Assembly (NCBI GenBank): GCA_017445015.1 | Contig: JAFSVL010000012.1 | Coordinates: 1-56,480, forward strand | DNA: 56,480 nucleotides | Source: Bacteroidales bacterium | Lineage (GTDB): Bacteria > Bacteroidota > Bacteroidia > Bacteroidales > UBA932 | Direction: 5' to 3' | Part shown: positions 8,560 to 16,533 of the stretch, piece after piece | Layout: each line of letters begins with the position of its first letter | Position numbering within the stretch: position 1 is the stretch's first letter | The notes under the pieces: model-generated | Databases searched by the model: none | What the model saw: only the letters and a program-made list of their open reading frames with translations | Told to the model about the DNA's origin: nothing | Program-made: the position numbers and the translations under genes

Positions 8560-9287
8560 AAAAGGCTTTGTGGATTTTTGGGCTGGCCGTTCTGGCATGG
8601 CCGCTTGCCGCCCAGACGGACCGGCATGAACTGCGTGCGGGCAACCGGAAATTTTCCAAAGGGAAATGGGCCGAGGCGGAACTGGACTACCGCCGCGGCC
8701 TGCTGAAGGACTCGCTCTCCGTGCCCGGTGCGTACAATCTCGCCTCCGCACTCTACCGGCAGGAAGACTACGACGGGGCGATGAAGGCGTTCGAGAACCG
8801 CGATGAACTGGCGGAAGCGACGCCGCATGCCGCTTCCTGGTACTATAACAAGGGCGATGCGGCCATTGCGAAGAAGGACTGGAGGGCGGCGGTCGATGCC
8901 CTGCGCGAATGCCTTCTGCTGACTCCGGGCGATATGGACGCCAAGGAGAATTACATCTACGCCAAGGAAATGCTCAGGCGGGAAGAGCAGCAACAGCAGC
9001 AGGGCGGGGGCGGCCAGAACCAGCAGAATCAGGATCAGCAGAACCAGGACCAAAACCAGAATCAAAATCAGGATCAGCAGCAGGACCAGCAGCAACAGGA
9101 TCAAGACCAGGACCAGAACCAGGATCAGGATCAACGGCAACAACAGGGACGGGAACCGGAGATGACGCCCCAGCAGGCGCGTCAGATGCTGCGGGCCGTC
9201 CAGGCCAAGGAGCAGGAAACGCAGGAGAAGGTCAAGAAGGAGAAAGCGGCGCTGCTGAAGTCCAGACAGAAAGAAAAGAATTGGTGA
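8556..9287 (+). CDS. batC: BatC, TPR protein with Q/N/D-rich tract
   Basis: 243 residues. A signal peptide (MKKALWIFGLAVLAWPLAAQ) is followed by tetratricopeptide-like helices (about residues 24-140: KFSKGKWAEAELDYRRGL, AYNLASALYRQEDYDGAMKAF, WYYNKGDAAIAKKDWRAAVDAL). Then a low-complexity tract of about 50 residues made almost only of Q, N and D (about 144-196) leads to a charged coiled-coil-like tail (KEQETQEKVKKEKAALLKSRQKEK). BatC is thought to be a periplasmic scaffold for the Bat complex. The stop overlaps batD as TGATG. Confidence 0.88.
   Translation: MKKALWIFGLAVLAWPLAAQTDRHELRAGNRKFSKGKWAEAELDYRRGLLKDSLSVPGAYNLASALYRQEDYDGAMKAFENRDELAEATPHAASWYYNKGDAAIAKKDWRAAVDALRECLLLTPGDMDAKENYIYAKEMLRREEQQQQQGGGGQNQQNQDQQNQDQNQNQNQDQQQDQQQQDQDQDQNQDQDQRQQQGREPEMTPQQARQMLRAVQAKEQETQEKVKKEKAALLKSRQKEKNW
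8985..9150 (+). repeat. Degenerate CAG/AAY/GAY microsatellite inside batC
   Basis: About 165 bases built from CAG, CAA, AAC, AAT, GAC and GAT codons (repeat units such as CAGAATCAGGATCAGCAG). It encodes the Q/N/D tract of BatC. Mixed synonymous codons argue for selection on the protein and not simple polymerase slippage, though its length could vary between strains. The opposite strand reads as an artificial L/I/V-only frame. Confidence 0.85.
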
Positions 9288-11887
9288 TGAAGAAGATACT
9301 CTCCATACTCATTGCGCTCCCGCTGTTTGCGGGGATGCTCTCCGCACAAAGTATCAAGGTCCAGTCACAGACCATTGTCTCTGCGGACGAGATGTTCAAT
9401 GTGGTGTTTACGGTGGAGGGGGAAAAGCCCTCTTCCTTCGACTGGGCTCCCGGAGACGCATTCCAACTGGTCTGGGGCCCCCAGCAGGGCTCTTCGCGTT
9501 CGGTGACCATCGTGAACGGGAAGGTGCAGTCTTCCTCTTCCTATACCTATACGTACACCTTGCAGCCTACGGCCGCCGGACAGTTCCAGCTGCCGGAGGC
9601 GGAAGCGGTCATCGGCGGCAATACCGTGCGCTCACGCAGCGTCAGCGTGACGGTGGTTTCCGGCGGGGATGCCGATGCCGGTGCACAGCACACCGCTCCC
9701 GCGCAGGGGGGGCAGGGGGCCGGAGACGCCGCAGCGGAAATCCCCTCGTCGGACATTTCCCTGGTCTTGAATCTTTCAAAGACGAAAGTGGTCGTGGGGG
9801 AAAGCCTCAGCGCCAGCCTGGTGCTGCGCCAGCGCGCCGATATCGCCGGATTCGAGGACGTGAAATTCCCCGTTTTCCATGGCTTCTGGAGCCAGGAGAC
9901 CTACGCCCCGAACAATATCGAATGGCATCGTGAGAGTATCGGCGGGAAAATCTATAACGTGGCCACCCTGCGTTCCTACAGGCTGGTGCCCCAGCGTGCC
10001 GGAGATATTACCGTGGACCCCGCCGAGATTGTCTGCGTCGTGAACGTGCGCACGGCAAGGCGCAGGAGCGGAAATCCCTTTGACGACTTTTTCGGGGATG
10101 ACTACACGCGCGTCCGCCGCAAGGTGAGTACCCGCCCCGTGACGATCCGCGTGTCGCCGCTGCCGTCCGGCGCCCCGGCTTCCTTCTGCGGGGGCGTGGG
10201 AAAATTCAACATTGCGGCAACGCTCAGCAAGGATTCGCTTGCGGCGCATGATGCCGCCGCCCTGGTGGTCAAGGTGCGCGGCGAGGGAAATCTTTCCCTG
10301 ACGGAGACGCCGAAGGTCAATTTCCCGCCGGATTTCGAGACCTATGATGTGAAGGTCAGCGAAGGGAAGGGGGAAAAGACCTTCGAATATCCGTTCATCC
10401 CCCGTTCCAAAGGCGATTTTACCCTCGGTCCGGTGGAATACAGTTATTACGATATCGAGGCGGGACGCTATGTGACCGTGCGGACGCAGGGACTGCCCCT
10501 CAAAGTCAGCCGCGGCAATGTGACGGCGGCAGGGGGCTCCCCGCAGGGGGAAGGTGCGCTGGTAATCTCCGACAACCGCAAGGATGTGCGGAATATCGGC
10601 ACGGATATCCGTTTTATCAGTACGGAGGCGCAGCATTTCCGTCCGAAGGGGGCCCTCTTTGTGATTTCGCTCACTTTCAAAGTGTTATGCGTCCTCCTGC
10701 CCTTGCTGGCGCTGCTTTTCTCCGGGCTTTGGCGCTATCGGGAGAATCGGCGCGGAGATGTGGCCCTCACCCGCAACCGGGCTGCTACGAAACAGGCCCG
10801 CAGGCGCCTGTCCCGTGCCGACGGTTTTCTCAGGCAGCAGGTGCCGGGGGCTTTCTATGAAGAACTCTACAAAGCGTTGCTGGGCTTTATCTCGGACAAA
10901 CTGCTCCTGGATGCTTCGGAAATGAGCAAGGACAATATCGCCGCAAAACTCGCGGAATCCGGGGTGGGGCAGGAGGCGACGGGAGAATTGATCGGATTGC
11001 TCGATGCCTGCGAGTATGCCCGTTATGCCCCCTCGGAGGGCGGTGATGCGATGAAACGGCATTATGAAAGTGCGGTTGCCGTGATTTCAAAAATCGACCA
11101 GAGTATGAAAAAGAAGCATTCCGTATCCGCCGCCGTATGGCTGCTGCCGCTGCTCCTGCTTTCCGGATTTTCCGCGAAGGCGGAGACGCCCGCCGATTCG
11201 CTGTGGCGTGAGGGGGCCGAAGCCTATGCCGCAGGCGAGTGGGAGAAAGCCCGCAGTGCATGGCTGGGCATAGAAGAAACGGGCCTGGAATCGCCGGACC
11301 TTTATATCAATATCGGCGATGCCTGTTATAAATTGGGCGAACCGGGCGGGGCCGTGCTTTGGTATGAACGGGCGCTCAAACTTAGCCCTTCGGACCGGAC
11401 CGCGCGGTATAATCTTGAATTTGTGCAGCGCTCGCTGCAGGATAAAATCGAGGAAGTGCCGGAGTTTTTCCTGAAGGGATGGTTGCGCCGTATCGGCTAC
11501 TGGATGTCTTCGGATGCCTGGGCGGGATTGTTTCTCGGCTTCCTGTCCCTCTTCCTTGCCGCTTTGCTGCTCTTTGCACTGCCGGCCCGTCCGGGATTGC
11601 GGAAAACCGGATTTTTCAGCGCCATCGTGCTCGTCCTTCTGGCCCTGGGCTGTCTGGCGGCGTCGCTGGGGCAGAAGCGCCATTATCTCCGTACGGACCG
11701 CGCCGTGGTCATGTCGCCCGTGGTGTCGGTATCCAGTTCGCCGGGCGGAAGTGCGTCCAAGAACCTTTTCGTCCTGCATGAAGGGACCCGTGTGCAGCTG
11801 CTGGAAGAAATCGGCGGTTGGTGCAATATCGAACTTGCCGACGGCCGCCAGGGCTGGATGCCGGCAGAGAACCTGGAAAAAATATGA
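9287..11887 (+). CDS. batD/batE: BatD-BatE in-frame fusion
   Basis: A single 866-codon frame. Residues 1-606 are BatD: signal peptide (MKKILSILIALPLFAGMLSAQ), several extracytoplasmic beta-sandwich domains (about 22-450), a membrane helix (VLCVLLPLLALLFSGLW, about 467-484) and a cytoplasmic helical tail. At codon 607 (ATG at 11105) the frame continues, with no stop, into what is normally a separate BatE: MKKKHSVSAAVWLLPLLLLSG (signal-like helix), TPR helices (LWREGAEAYAAGEWEKARSAW; YINIGDACYKLGEPGGAVLWYERAL), two membrane helices (LFLGFLSLFLAALLLFAL; AIVLVLLALGCLAASLG) and a C-terminal SH3-like domain (VQLLEEIGGWCNIELADGRQGW). Topology agrees with a true fusion: the BatE signal helix would carry the chain back out. 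Internal initiation at 11105 remains possible. Stop overlaps the exporter gene by ATGA. Confidence 0.88.
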   Translation: MKKILSILIALPLFAGMLSAQSIKVQSQTIVSADEMFNVVFTVEGEKPSSFDWAPGDAFQLVWGPQQGSSRSVTIVNGKVQSSSSYTYTYTLQPTAAGQFQLPEAEAVIGGNTVRSRSVSVTVVSGGDADAGAQHTAPAQGGQGAGDAAAEIPSSDISLVLNLSKTKVVVGESLSASLVLRQRADIAGFEDVKFPVFHGFWSQETYAPNNIEWHRESIGGKIYNVATLRSYRLVPQRAGDITVDPAEIVCVVNVRTARRRSGNPFDDFFGDDYTRVRRKVSTRPVTIRVSPLPSGAPASFCGGVGKFNIAATLSKDSLAAHDAAALVVKVRGEGNLSLTETPKVNFPPDFETYDVKVSEGKGEKTFEYPFIPRSKGDFTLGPVEYSYYDIEAGRYVTVRTQGLPLKVSRGNVTAAGGSPQGEGALVISDNRKDVRNIGTDIRFISTEAQHFRPKGALFVISLTFKVLCVLLPLLALLFSGLWRYRENRRGDVALTRNRAATKQARRRLSRADGFLRQQVPGAFYEELYKALLGFISDKLLLDASEMSKDNIAAKLAESGVGQEATGELIGLLDACEYARYAPSEGGDAMKRHYESAVAVISKIDQSMKKKHSVSAAVWLLPLLLLSGFSAKAETPADSLWREGAEAYAAGEWEKARSAWLGIEETGLESPDLYINIGDACYKLGEPGGAVLWYERALKLSPSDRTARYNLEFVQRSLQDKIEEVPEFFLKGWLRRIGYWMSSDAWAGLFLGFLSLFLAALLLFALPARPGLRKTGFFSAIVLVLLALGCLAASLGQKRHYLRTDRAVVMSPVVSVSSSPGGSASKNLFVLHEGTRVQLLEEIGGWCNIELADGRQGWMPAENLEKI

Positions 11888-14787
11888 ATGACATTATCCT
11901 GTCGGGACTGCTGAATCTGTTCGCGCTCTGCGGCGCGGAAGGCAAAACGGACAAGCAGCGCTCCCAGAATCTGGTGGAAGAGCACTTGAAGGGCTTCTTC
12001 GGGGTGCGCAACCCCCAGTCTTACTTGAACCTGTATGCCGATCTGAGGGAATATTACGACGATTTCCCGGAGATGGACCACGGCACCATCACGGACGGTA
12101 TCTGCTCCCAGCTCAAGAGCCGGATAGGCCGCGAAGAGCAGGAAACCCTGCTGCTTCGTCTGATGGAGTTCTGCGCGGTGCTCTCAGTCACCGGGGCAGG
12201 CCAGTCTGTTTTCCGTCGCGTCGCGCAGTGCTTCGACATCGACGATGCGCTCTATGCCTCCTTCGAGGACTTCATCGCCGGAAGGGAAGGGGCGGACGTG
12301 CGCTGCTTCGCCCTGGGGGCGGGGACCGTGAAAACCCTGCTCATGCCCCACTCGCGTACGCTGATTTTCACTTACGACGGCCCCGGCGCGGCGATGCTCA
12401 ATGACATTCCCGTCGTCCGCGGACTCTTCTATATCTTCCAGCCGAGCGCGGTGTTCAAGGGAAGGGATTTCAGCCCGCTCTACCACTCCGCCTTGATGGA
12501 ACGCTATGGCGATGCCTCCCACGGTACGCCCATCACCCTCTGCGGACGGGACATCAACTTCCGTTTCGAAAAGGGCGCCGACAACGGCATGCACAATTTC
12601 AGTTTTACCCTGCGCAGCGGGGAACTGGTAGCCATCATGGGCGGCAGCGGAGTGGGTAAGTCCACCCTGCTTTCCCTGCTTAACGGCACCTTGAGGCCGC
12701 AGGAGGGGAGCATTACCGTCAACGGTCACGACATCGCGGGACCGGAGGCCAAGGCCCTGATCGGCTATGTCCCGCAGGACGACCTGCTCGTGGAAGAACT
12801 CACCGTCTATCAGAACCTCTGGTACACGGCCAGACTCTGCTTCTCGACCCTGGACGATGCCGCACTGGACCGCAAGGTCATCTCCGTACTGGAGCAGCTG
12901 GGCCTGGATGCCGCCCGCGACCTGAAAGTCGGCTCGCCCATCAACAAGTTCATCTCGGGCGGCCAGCGCAAACGGCTCAATATCGCCCTGGAACTGATCC
13001 GCGAGCCCGCCATCCTCTTCCTGGACGAGCCGACCTCCGGCCTTTCGTCCAGCGATACGGAAAAGGTCATCAACCTCCTGAAGGAGCAGACCGGGAAGGG
13101 CCGGCTCATCGTGGTGAACATCCACCAGCCCTCCTCCGACGTCTATAAACTCTTCGACCGCCTGTGGCTGCTGGACAAGGGCGGCTATCCCGTTTTCGAC
13201 GGCAACCCCATCGATGCCGTAGGCTGGTTCAAGTCGGCGGCCGGATATGCCGATGTCACTTCCGCCTGCCCCGTCTGCGGGAATGTGAATCCGGAAGTGA
13301 TGCTCAGCATCATCGACGAAAAGACCCTGGATACTTCCGGCCATCCGACCGCAGAACGCAAGGTTTCCCCGCAGGGCTGGCACGAACTCTACCTTAAGGC
13401 CCGTCCGGAGATGTCCGCGCCCGAACCGGCGGATATCCCGCCCACGGACCAGCGCCGTCCCGGCCTCGTGAAGCAGATTTCCATTTTTCTGAGCCGCAAC
13501 CTGCGCGCCAAGCTGACGAACCTGCAATATATCCTCGTCACGCTGCTCGAAGCGCCGCTGCTGGCGCTGGTCTGCGGCTTGCTGACGCATTATGCCCCCG
13601 ACGGCGGAATGTACACGGTCATGGAAAACAAGAACCTCGTGTCCTATTTCTTCATGGCCATTATCGTCGCCATTTTCCTCGGGATGTCGGGCAGCGCGGA
13701 AGAGATCATCCGGGACCGGGCCCTGCTGAAACGGGAGAAATTCCTGAGCCTTTCGTACCCGGCGTACATCTGGTCCAAGATTTTGTTCGCCGCTGCCGTT
13801 TGTGCGGTGCAGACGCTGCTCTTCATCGTGGTCGGCAACGCCCTGATGGGCATCCATTTCAACTTTGCGATGTGGTGGGGCATCCTGTTCCTCGCCGCCT
13901 TCCTTTCCAGTCTCATCGGCCTGATCCTTTCGCAGTGCATGTCATCGGTCGTGGCCATCTACATCACCATCCCCTTGCTGCTGATTCCGCAAATCCTGCT
14001 CTGCGGCCTGGTGGTGCGTTTCGACGACCTCAACCCCGGCAGCGAGACGGGCAATGTCCCCGTCATCGGCGAAGTGATCCCTTCCCGCTGGGCCTTCGAG
14101 GCGCTTGCCGTTTCCTCATTCTCTGACAATCCTTATGAGAAGCCCTTCTATGAGGGCGACCGCGAAAAGTTCGTCTGCCAGTACTACGAGCACGTATTCC
14201 TGCACGAACTGGAATCCCAGCTGGAAAGCCGGGAATTCGAACGCGGGCAGGGCGTGGAGGAGAAGCCGCAGCACATGGCCGTTCTGCGTGCGGAACTGCC
14301 GCATCTGGCGCAGATTTGCGAAATCGGCCCTTACGAGGGCGATGAAAGTTACGCCTCCCTTTCGGCCTATCTGGCCCGGGCGAAGAAAGTGCTTTCCAGC
14401 CGTGGCAACCATGCCACGCTCGCCCTGGACCGCCAAGTCGGTGCCTTTGTCCGCGAATACGGGAAGGAGACGCTGCGCGACCTCAAGCGGGACAGCTACA
14501 ATATCCAGTTGGAGAATCTGGTGCTGGGGCGGGATGCCGAACGGCGTTGCAGTGTGGTCGGAAGCCACATCGTCCCGCGCTGCGGAGCGATTTTCCTGCC
14601 CCCCCGGTCCACTTGCGGACGCGCCCCCTTCTATAGTGGCGTCAAGCGCCTGGGCGAGCTGGAAATCCCGACGCCGCTCTTCGATATCGCCGTGTTGATA
14701 TTGATGTGTTTAATCGCCGCATGTTGTTTATTTGTGAATTTCCCGGAATTTTTTCTAAATTTGCGACGTATAGTGCGAAATAAATAA
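11884..14787 (+). CDS. ABCG-type ABC transporter fusion (ATPase + permease)
   Basis: 967 residues from the ATG at 11884 (ATGA overlap with batE; a longer in-frame start lies inside batE). An N-terminal helical region (LLNLFALCGAEGKTDKQRSQ, about residues 5-110) resembles TerB-like folds. The ATPase has Walker A GGSGVGKST (about 253-261), signature FISGGQRKRL (about 355-364), Walker B ILFLDEPTSGLSS (about 377-389) and the H-loop VNIHQPSSD. The permease follows with about six to seven helices (e.g. LVSYFFMAIIVAIFLGM, ILFLAAFLSSLIGLILSQ, YITIPLLLIPQILLCGLVV) broken by a large soluble insert (about 755-930), and ends with a last helix (VLILMCLIAACCLFVNF). Order ATPase-permease is that of ABCG/ABC-2 exporters. 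Substrate unknown. Tight coupling to the bat genes suggests an envelope role. Confidence 0.85.
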   Translation: MNDIILSGLLNLFALCGAEGKTDKQRSQNLVEEHLKGFFGVRNPQSYLNLYADLREYYDDFPEMDHGTITDGICSQLKSRIGREEQETLLLRLMEFCAVLSVTGAGQSVFRRVAQCFDIDDALYASFEDFIAGREGADVRCFALGAGTVKTLLMPHSRTLIFTYDGPGAAMLNDIPVVRGLFYIFQPSAVFKGRDFSPLYHSALMERYGDASHGTPITLCGRDINFRFEKGADNGMHNFSFTLRSGELVAIMGGSGVGKSTLLSLLNGTLRPQEGSITVNGHDIAGPEAKALIGYVPQDDLLVEELTVYQNLWYTARLCFSTLDDAALDRKVISVLEQLGLDAARDLKVGSPINKFISGGQRKRLNIALELIREPAILFLDEPTSGLSSSDTEKVINLLKEQTGKGRLIVVNIHQPSSDVYKLFDRLWLLDKGGYPVFDGNPIDAVGWFKSAAGYADVTSACPVCGNVNPEVMLSIIDEKTLDTSGHPTAERKVSPQGWHELYLKARPEMSAPEPADIPPTDQRRPGLVKQISIFLSRNLRAKLTNLQYILVTLLEAPLLALVCGLLTHYAPDGGMYTVMENKNLVSYFFMAIIVAIFLGMSGSAEEIIRDRALLKREKFLSLSYPAYIWSKILFAAAVCAVQTLLFIVVGNALMGIHFNFAMWWGILFLAAFLSSLIGLILSQCMSSVVAIYITIPLLLIPQILLCGLVVRFDDLNPGSETGNVPVIGEVIPSRWAFEALAVSSFSDNPYEKPFYEGDREKFVCQYYEHVFLHELESQLESREFERGQGVEEKPQHMAVLRAELPHLAQICEIGPYEGDESYASLSAYLARAKKVLSSRGNHATLALDRQVGAFVREYGKETLRDLKRDSYNIQLENLVLGRDAERRCSVVGSHIVPRCGAIFLPPRSTCGRAPFYSGVKRLGELEIPTPLFDIAVLILMCLIAACCLFVNFPEFFLNLRRIVRNK
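14731..14763 (+). promoter_or_regulatory. Promoter TTTG-N21-TAAATTTG
   Basis: A full Bacteroidetes promoter: TTTG at 14731-14734, 21-base spacer, TAAATTTG at 14756-14763. It lies within the last codons of the exporter gene and gives the lipoprotein gene at 14808 a leader of about 38 bases, so the downstream genes form a separate or additional transcription unit. Confidence 0.75.
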
Positions 14788-14807
14788 AAAAATCGACCCA
14801 TATCACT

Positions 14808-15626
14808 ATGAAAAAATTGACTGTTATCCTGCTCGCCCTTGCGGTGGTGATGCTTCCTTCCTGCAAGAATCAGAGCAAGAAAAAAGCGGCGCAAGAGGCC
14901 TCCAAAACTGAAATCAGCCAGAAGGAAAAACTGGTGACCGAGGAATTGAAACTCAATCTCCAGGCCCTGAGCGAGTCCGTTTCGAAGATGAAATCCGTTC
15001 CCTTCATCTACTCCAGCAACGGCGCCGTGAAACTGTCCCCGAAAGAAAAACTGGTCAAGCCGGATTACCTGCTGAACCCCGCTCTGGTTTCCGACCTTGT
15101 CACCCTGACCCAGAAATACCGCGCCGTGGCGATGCTGAGCGTGGACAAGGCCGTAGCCGAACTCTACGATATGCCGGTGAAGGAATATGAAGATTTCACC
15201 GCGAAGGTCGCGATGGACATCAACGATGCGGCCCTGCTGGAATTCTCAGAGAGTCTTCAGGCCAACAAGGGTGCCGGCGATGCCTTCTCCGCCTTCTACG
15301 ATGCCGAAATCGAGGCGAACCGCGCTCCCTTCTTCTGGGAGGCCGCCGCTGCCGGTATGGTGGAGCAGCTGTTCGTCTGCACGAAGAACCTGGACAAGTT
15401 CATCGGGATGTTCGACGACCAGTCCGCCAGCGACGTGACCTACAACTTCGTCTGCGTGCACGAGGGAATCAAGTCCCTGATCGAGTTCTATCCCGAGATG
15501 GAAAGCCTCAATACCATCCTTGACCCGCTGTATGTCATCAATGCGATGAACGTGGAGCAGCTCAAGATGCAGCTCATTGAGCTCAAGGGCGAGATTGAAG
15601 TCATCCGTACCGCCCTGCTCAACTAG
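14808..15626 (+). CDS. Hypothetical lipoprotein, mostly helical
   Basis: 272 residues. The lipobox MLPSC places the lipid-bearing cysteine at residue 19, followed by a Lys/Gln-rich linker (KNQSKKKAAQEASKTE). The rest is predicted helical by eye, acidic, with no enzyme motif (e.g. LQALSESVSKMKSVPF, MVEQLFVCTKNLDKFIGMF). It is expressed from its own promoter and is followed 1 base after its stop by the lipid-kinase-like gene. I do not recognise the family. Likely periplasmic, attached to an envelope membrane. Confidence 0.72.
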   Translation: MKKLTVILLALAVVMLPSCKNQSKKKAAQEASKTEISQKEKLVTEELKLNLQALSESVSKMKSVPFIYSSNGAVKLSPKEKLVKPDYLLNPALVSDLVTLTQKYRAVAMLSVDKAVAELYDMPVKEYEDFTAKVAMDINDAALLEFSESLQANKGAGDAFSAFYDAEIEANRAPFFWEAAAAGMVEQLFVCTKNLDKFIGMFDDQSASDVTYNFVCVHEGIKSLIEFYPEMESLNTILDPLYVINAMNVEQLKMQLIELKGEIEVIRTALLN

Positions 15627-15627
15627 G

Positions 15628-16533
15628 GTGAGGTATATTTTCGTCGTCAACGGGCGTTCGGATAAAGCCCATATCCTTCCTGACCTGGAGGCGCAGCTTG
15701 CAGGCCGGGAAGTTTCTTATTCGCTGTATGTGACCACGGGAATCGGAGACGGTACCCGCTACGTGCGGCTCTATTGCGAATTCCATCCCGGCGAGGAGGT
15801 CTGCTTCGTCGCCTGCGGGGGCAGCGGTACGCTGAACGAGGTGGTGTCCGGCATTGCCGGGGCGGGGCCGGAAAAAAGTTTCGCCATGCTCGCCTACGGC
15901 GCGATGAACGATTTCGCCAAGATCTGGCCCGGCCGTAATTTCCGCTCCGTACAGGCCATGCTGGACGGCGAAGAGCGGCAGGTGGACCTGATTCGTTGTA
16001 ATGACGACTATTCGCTCAATGTCGTCAATATCGGATTCGGCGCCATGGTGGCGTTCCGTGCCAATGAGTATATCGAACAGGGCGCCCGCGACCCCTACGG
16101 GAGGAGCGTGCGGCGTTGTATATTGGATTCCCGCTTCAACCGTATCCGGATCTGGGCGGACGGGGAGAAGATCAGCCGCTGCGTGAGCCTGCTCTGTACG
16201 ATTTCCAACGGGGGATGGTGCGGCGGGAAGTTCCACTGCGCCCCCCGCGCGAAGGTGGATGACGGCCTGATGGAAGTCTGCCTGATGCATGCCGTCCCCC
16301 TGCTGTCCTTCATGCGCATCATGCCCTTCTACAAGAGCGGACGGCATCTGGAGGCGAAGCATTGTATGCGCCATATCGCGTATCGCCGGGCCAGGAAAGT
16401 CGTGATAGAATCCGCCAGCCTGCAGTACGTGAGCCTGGACGGCGAGATTATCGCCGGGACGCATCTGGAATTGGAAATCATGGAAAAAGCCCTGCGTATG
16501 CGCGTTCCCAAGATCGAGGAGGCGTCCGTATGA
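15628..16533 (+). CDS. Diacylglycerol/lipid kinase-like protein (YegS/DgkB type)
   Basis: 301 residues from a GTG start at 15628, one base after the previous stop; the frame VRYIFVVNG begins exactly like lipid kinases of this type. The nucleotide-binding motif appears as ACGGSGTLNEVVSGI (about residues 64-78), where the usual GGDGT aspartate is serine. Other family features are the AYGAMNDFAK segment (normally GTxNDFA) and the C-terminal VDDGLMEVCLM and VSLDGE motifs of the beta-sandwich lobe. These enzymes transfer phosphate from ATP to diacylglycerol, sphingoid bases or related lipids. The D-to-S change could lower activity or alter nucleotide handling. Stop overlaps the phosphatase gene by ATGA. 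Confidence 0.82.
   Translation: MRYIFVVNGRSDKAHILPDLEAQLAGREVSYSLYVTTGIGDGTRYVRLYCEFHPGEEVCFVACGGSGTLNEVVSGIAGAGPEKSFAMLAYGAMNDFAKIWPGRNFRSVQAMLDGEERQVDLIRCNDDYSLNVVNIGFGAMVAFRANEYIEQGARDPYGRSVRRCILDSRFNRIRIWADGEKISRCVSLLCTISNGGWCGGKFHCAPRAKVDDGLMEVCLMHAVPLLSFMRIMPFYKSGRHLEAKHCMRHIAYRRARKVVIESASLQYVSLDGEIIAGTHLELEIMEKALRMRVPKIEEASV

Noticed and set aside
8214-9143. Minus-strand frame rich in Leu/Ile/Val resembling a hydrophobic membrane protein
   Set aside because: It is the antisense reading of the batC Q/N/D tract (CAG-type codons read as CTG-type); the plus strand carries the clear Bat operon.
8909-9286. Upstream extension of the batD/batE frame into batC
   Set aside because: A shadow reading through batC. 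The signal peptide at 9287 and the TGATG overlap fix the start.
11818-11883. Upstream extension of the ABC transporter frame
   Set aside because: Lies inside batE; the ATG at 11884 overlaps the batE stop in the same style as the other operon genes.
12184-13857. 557-codon minus-strand ORF opposite the ABC transporter
   Set aside because: Antisense shadow in GC-rich DNA; no motif, and the plus strand has Walker, signature and H-loop motifs.
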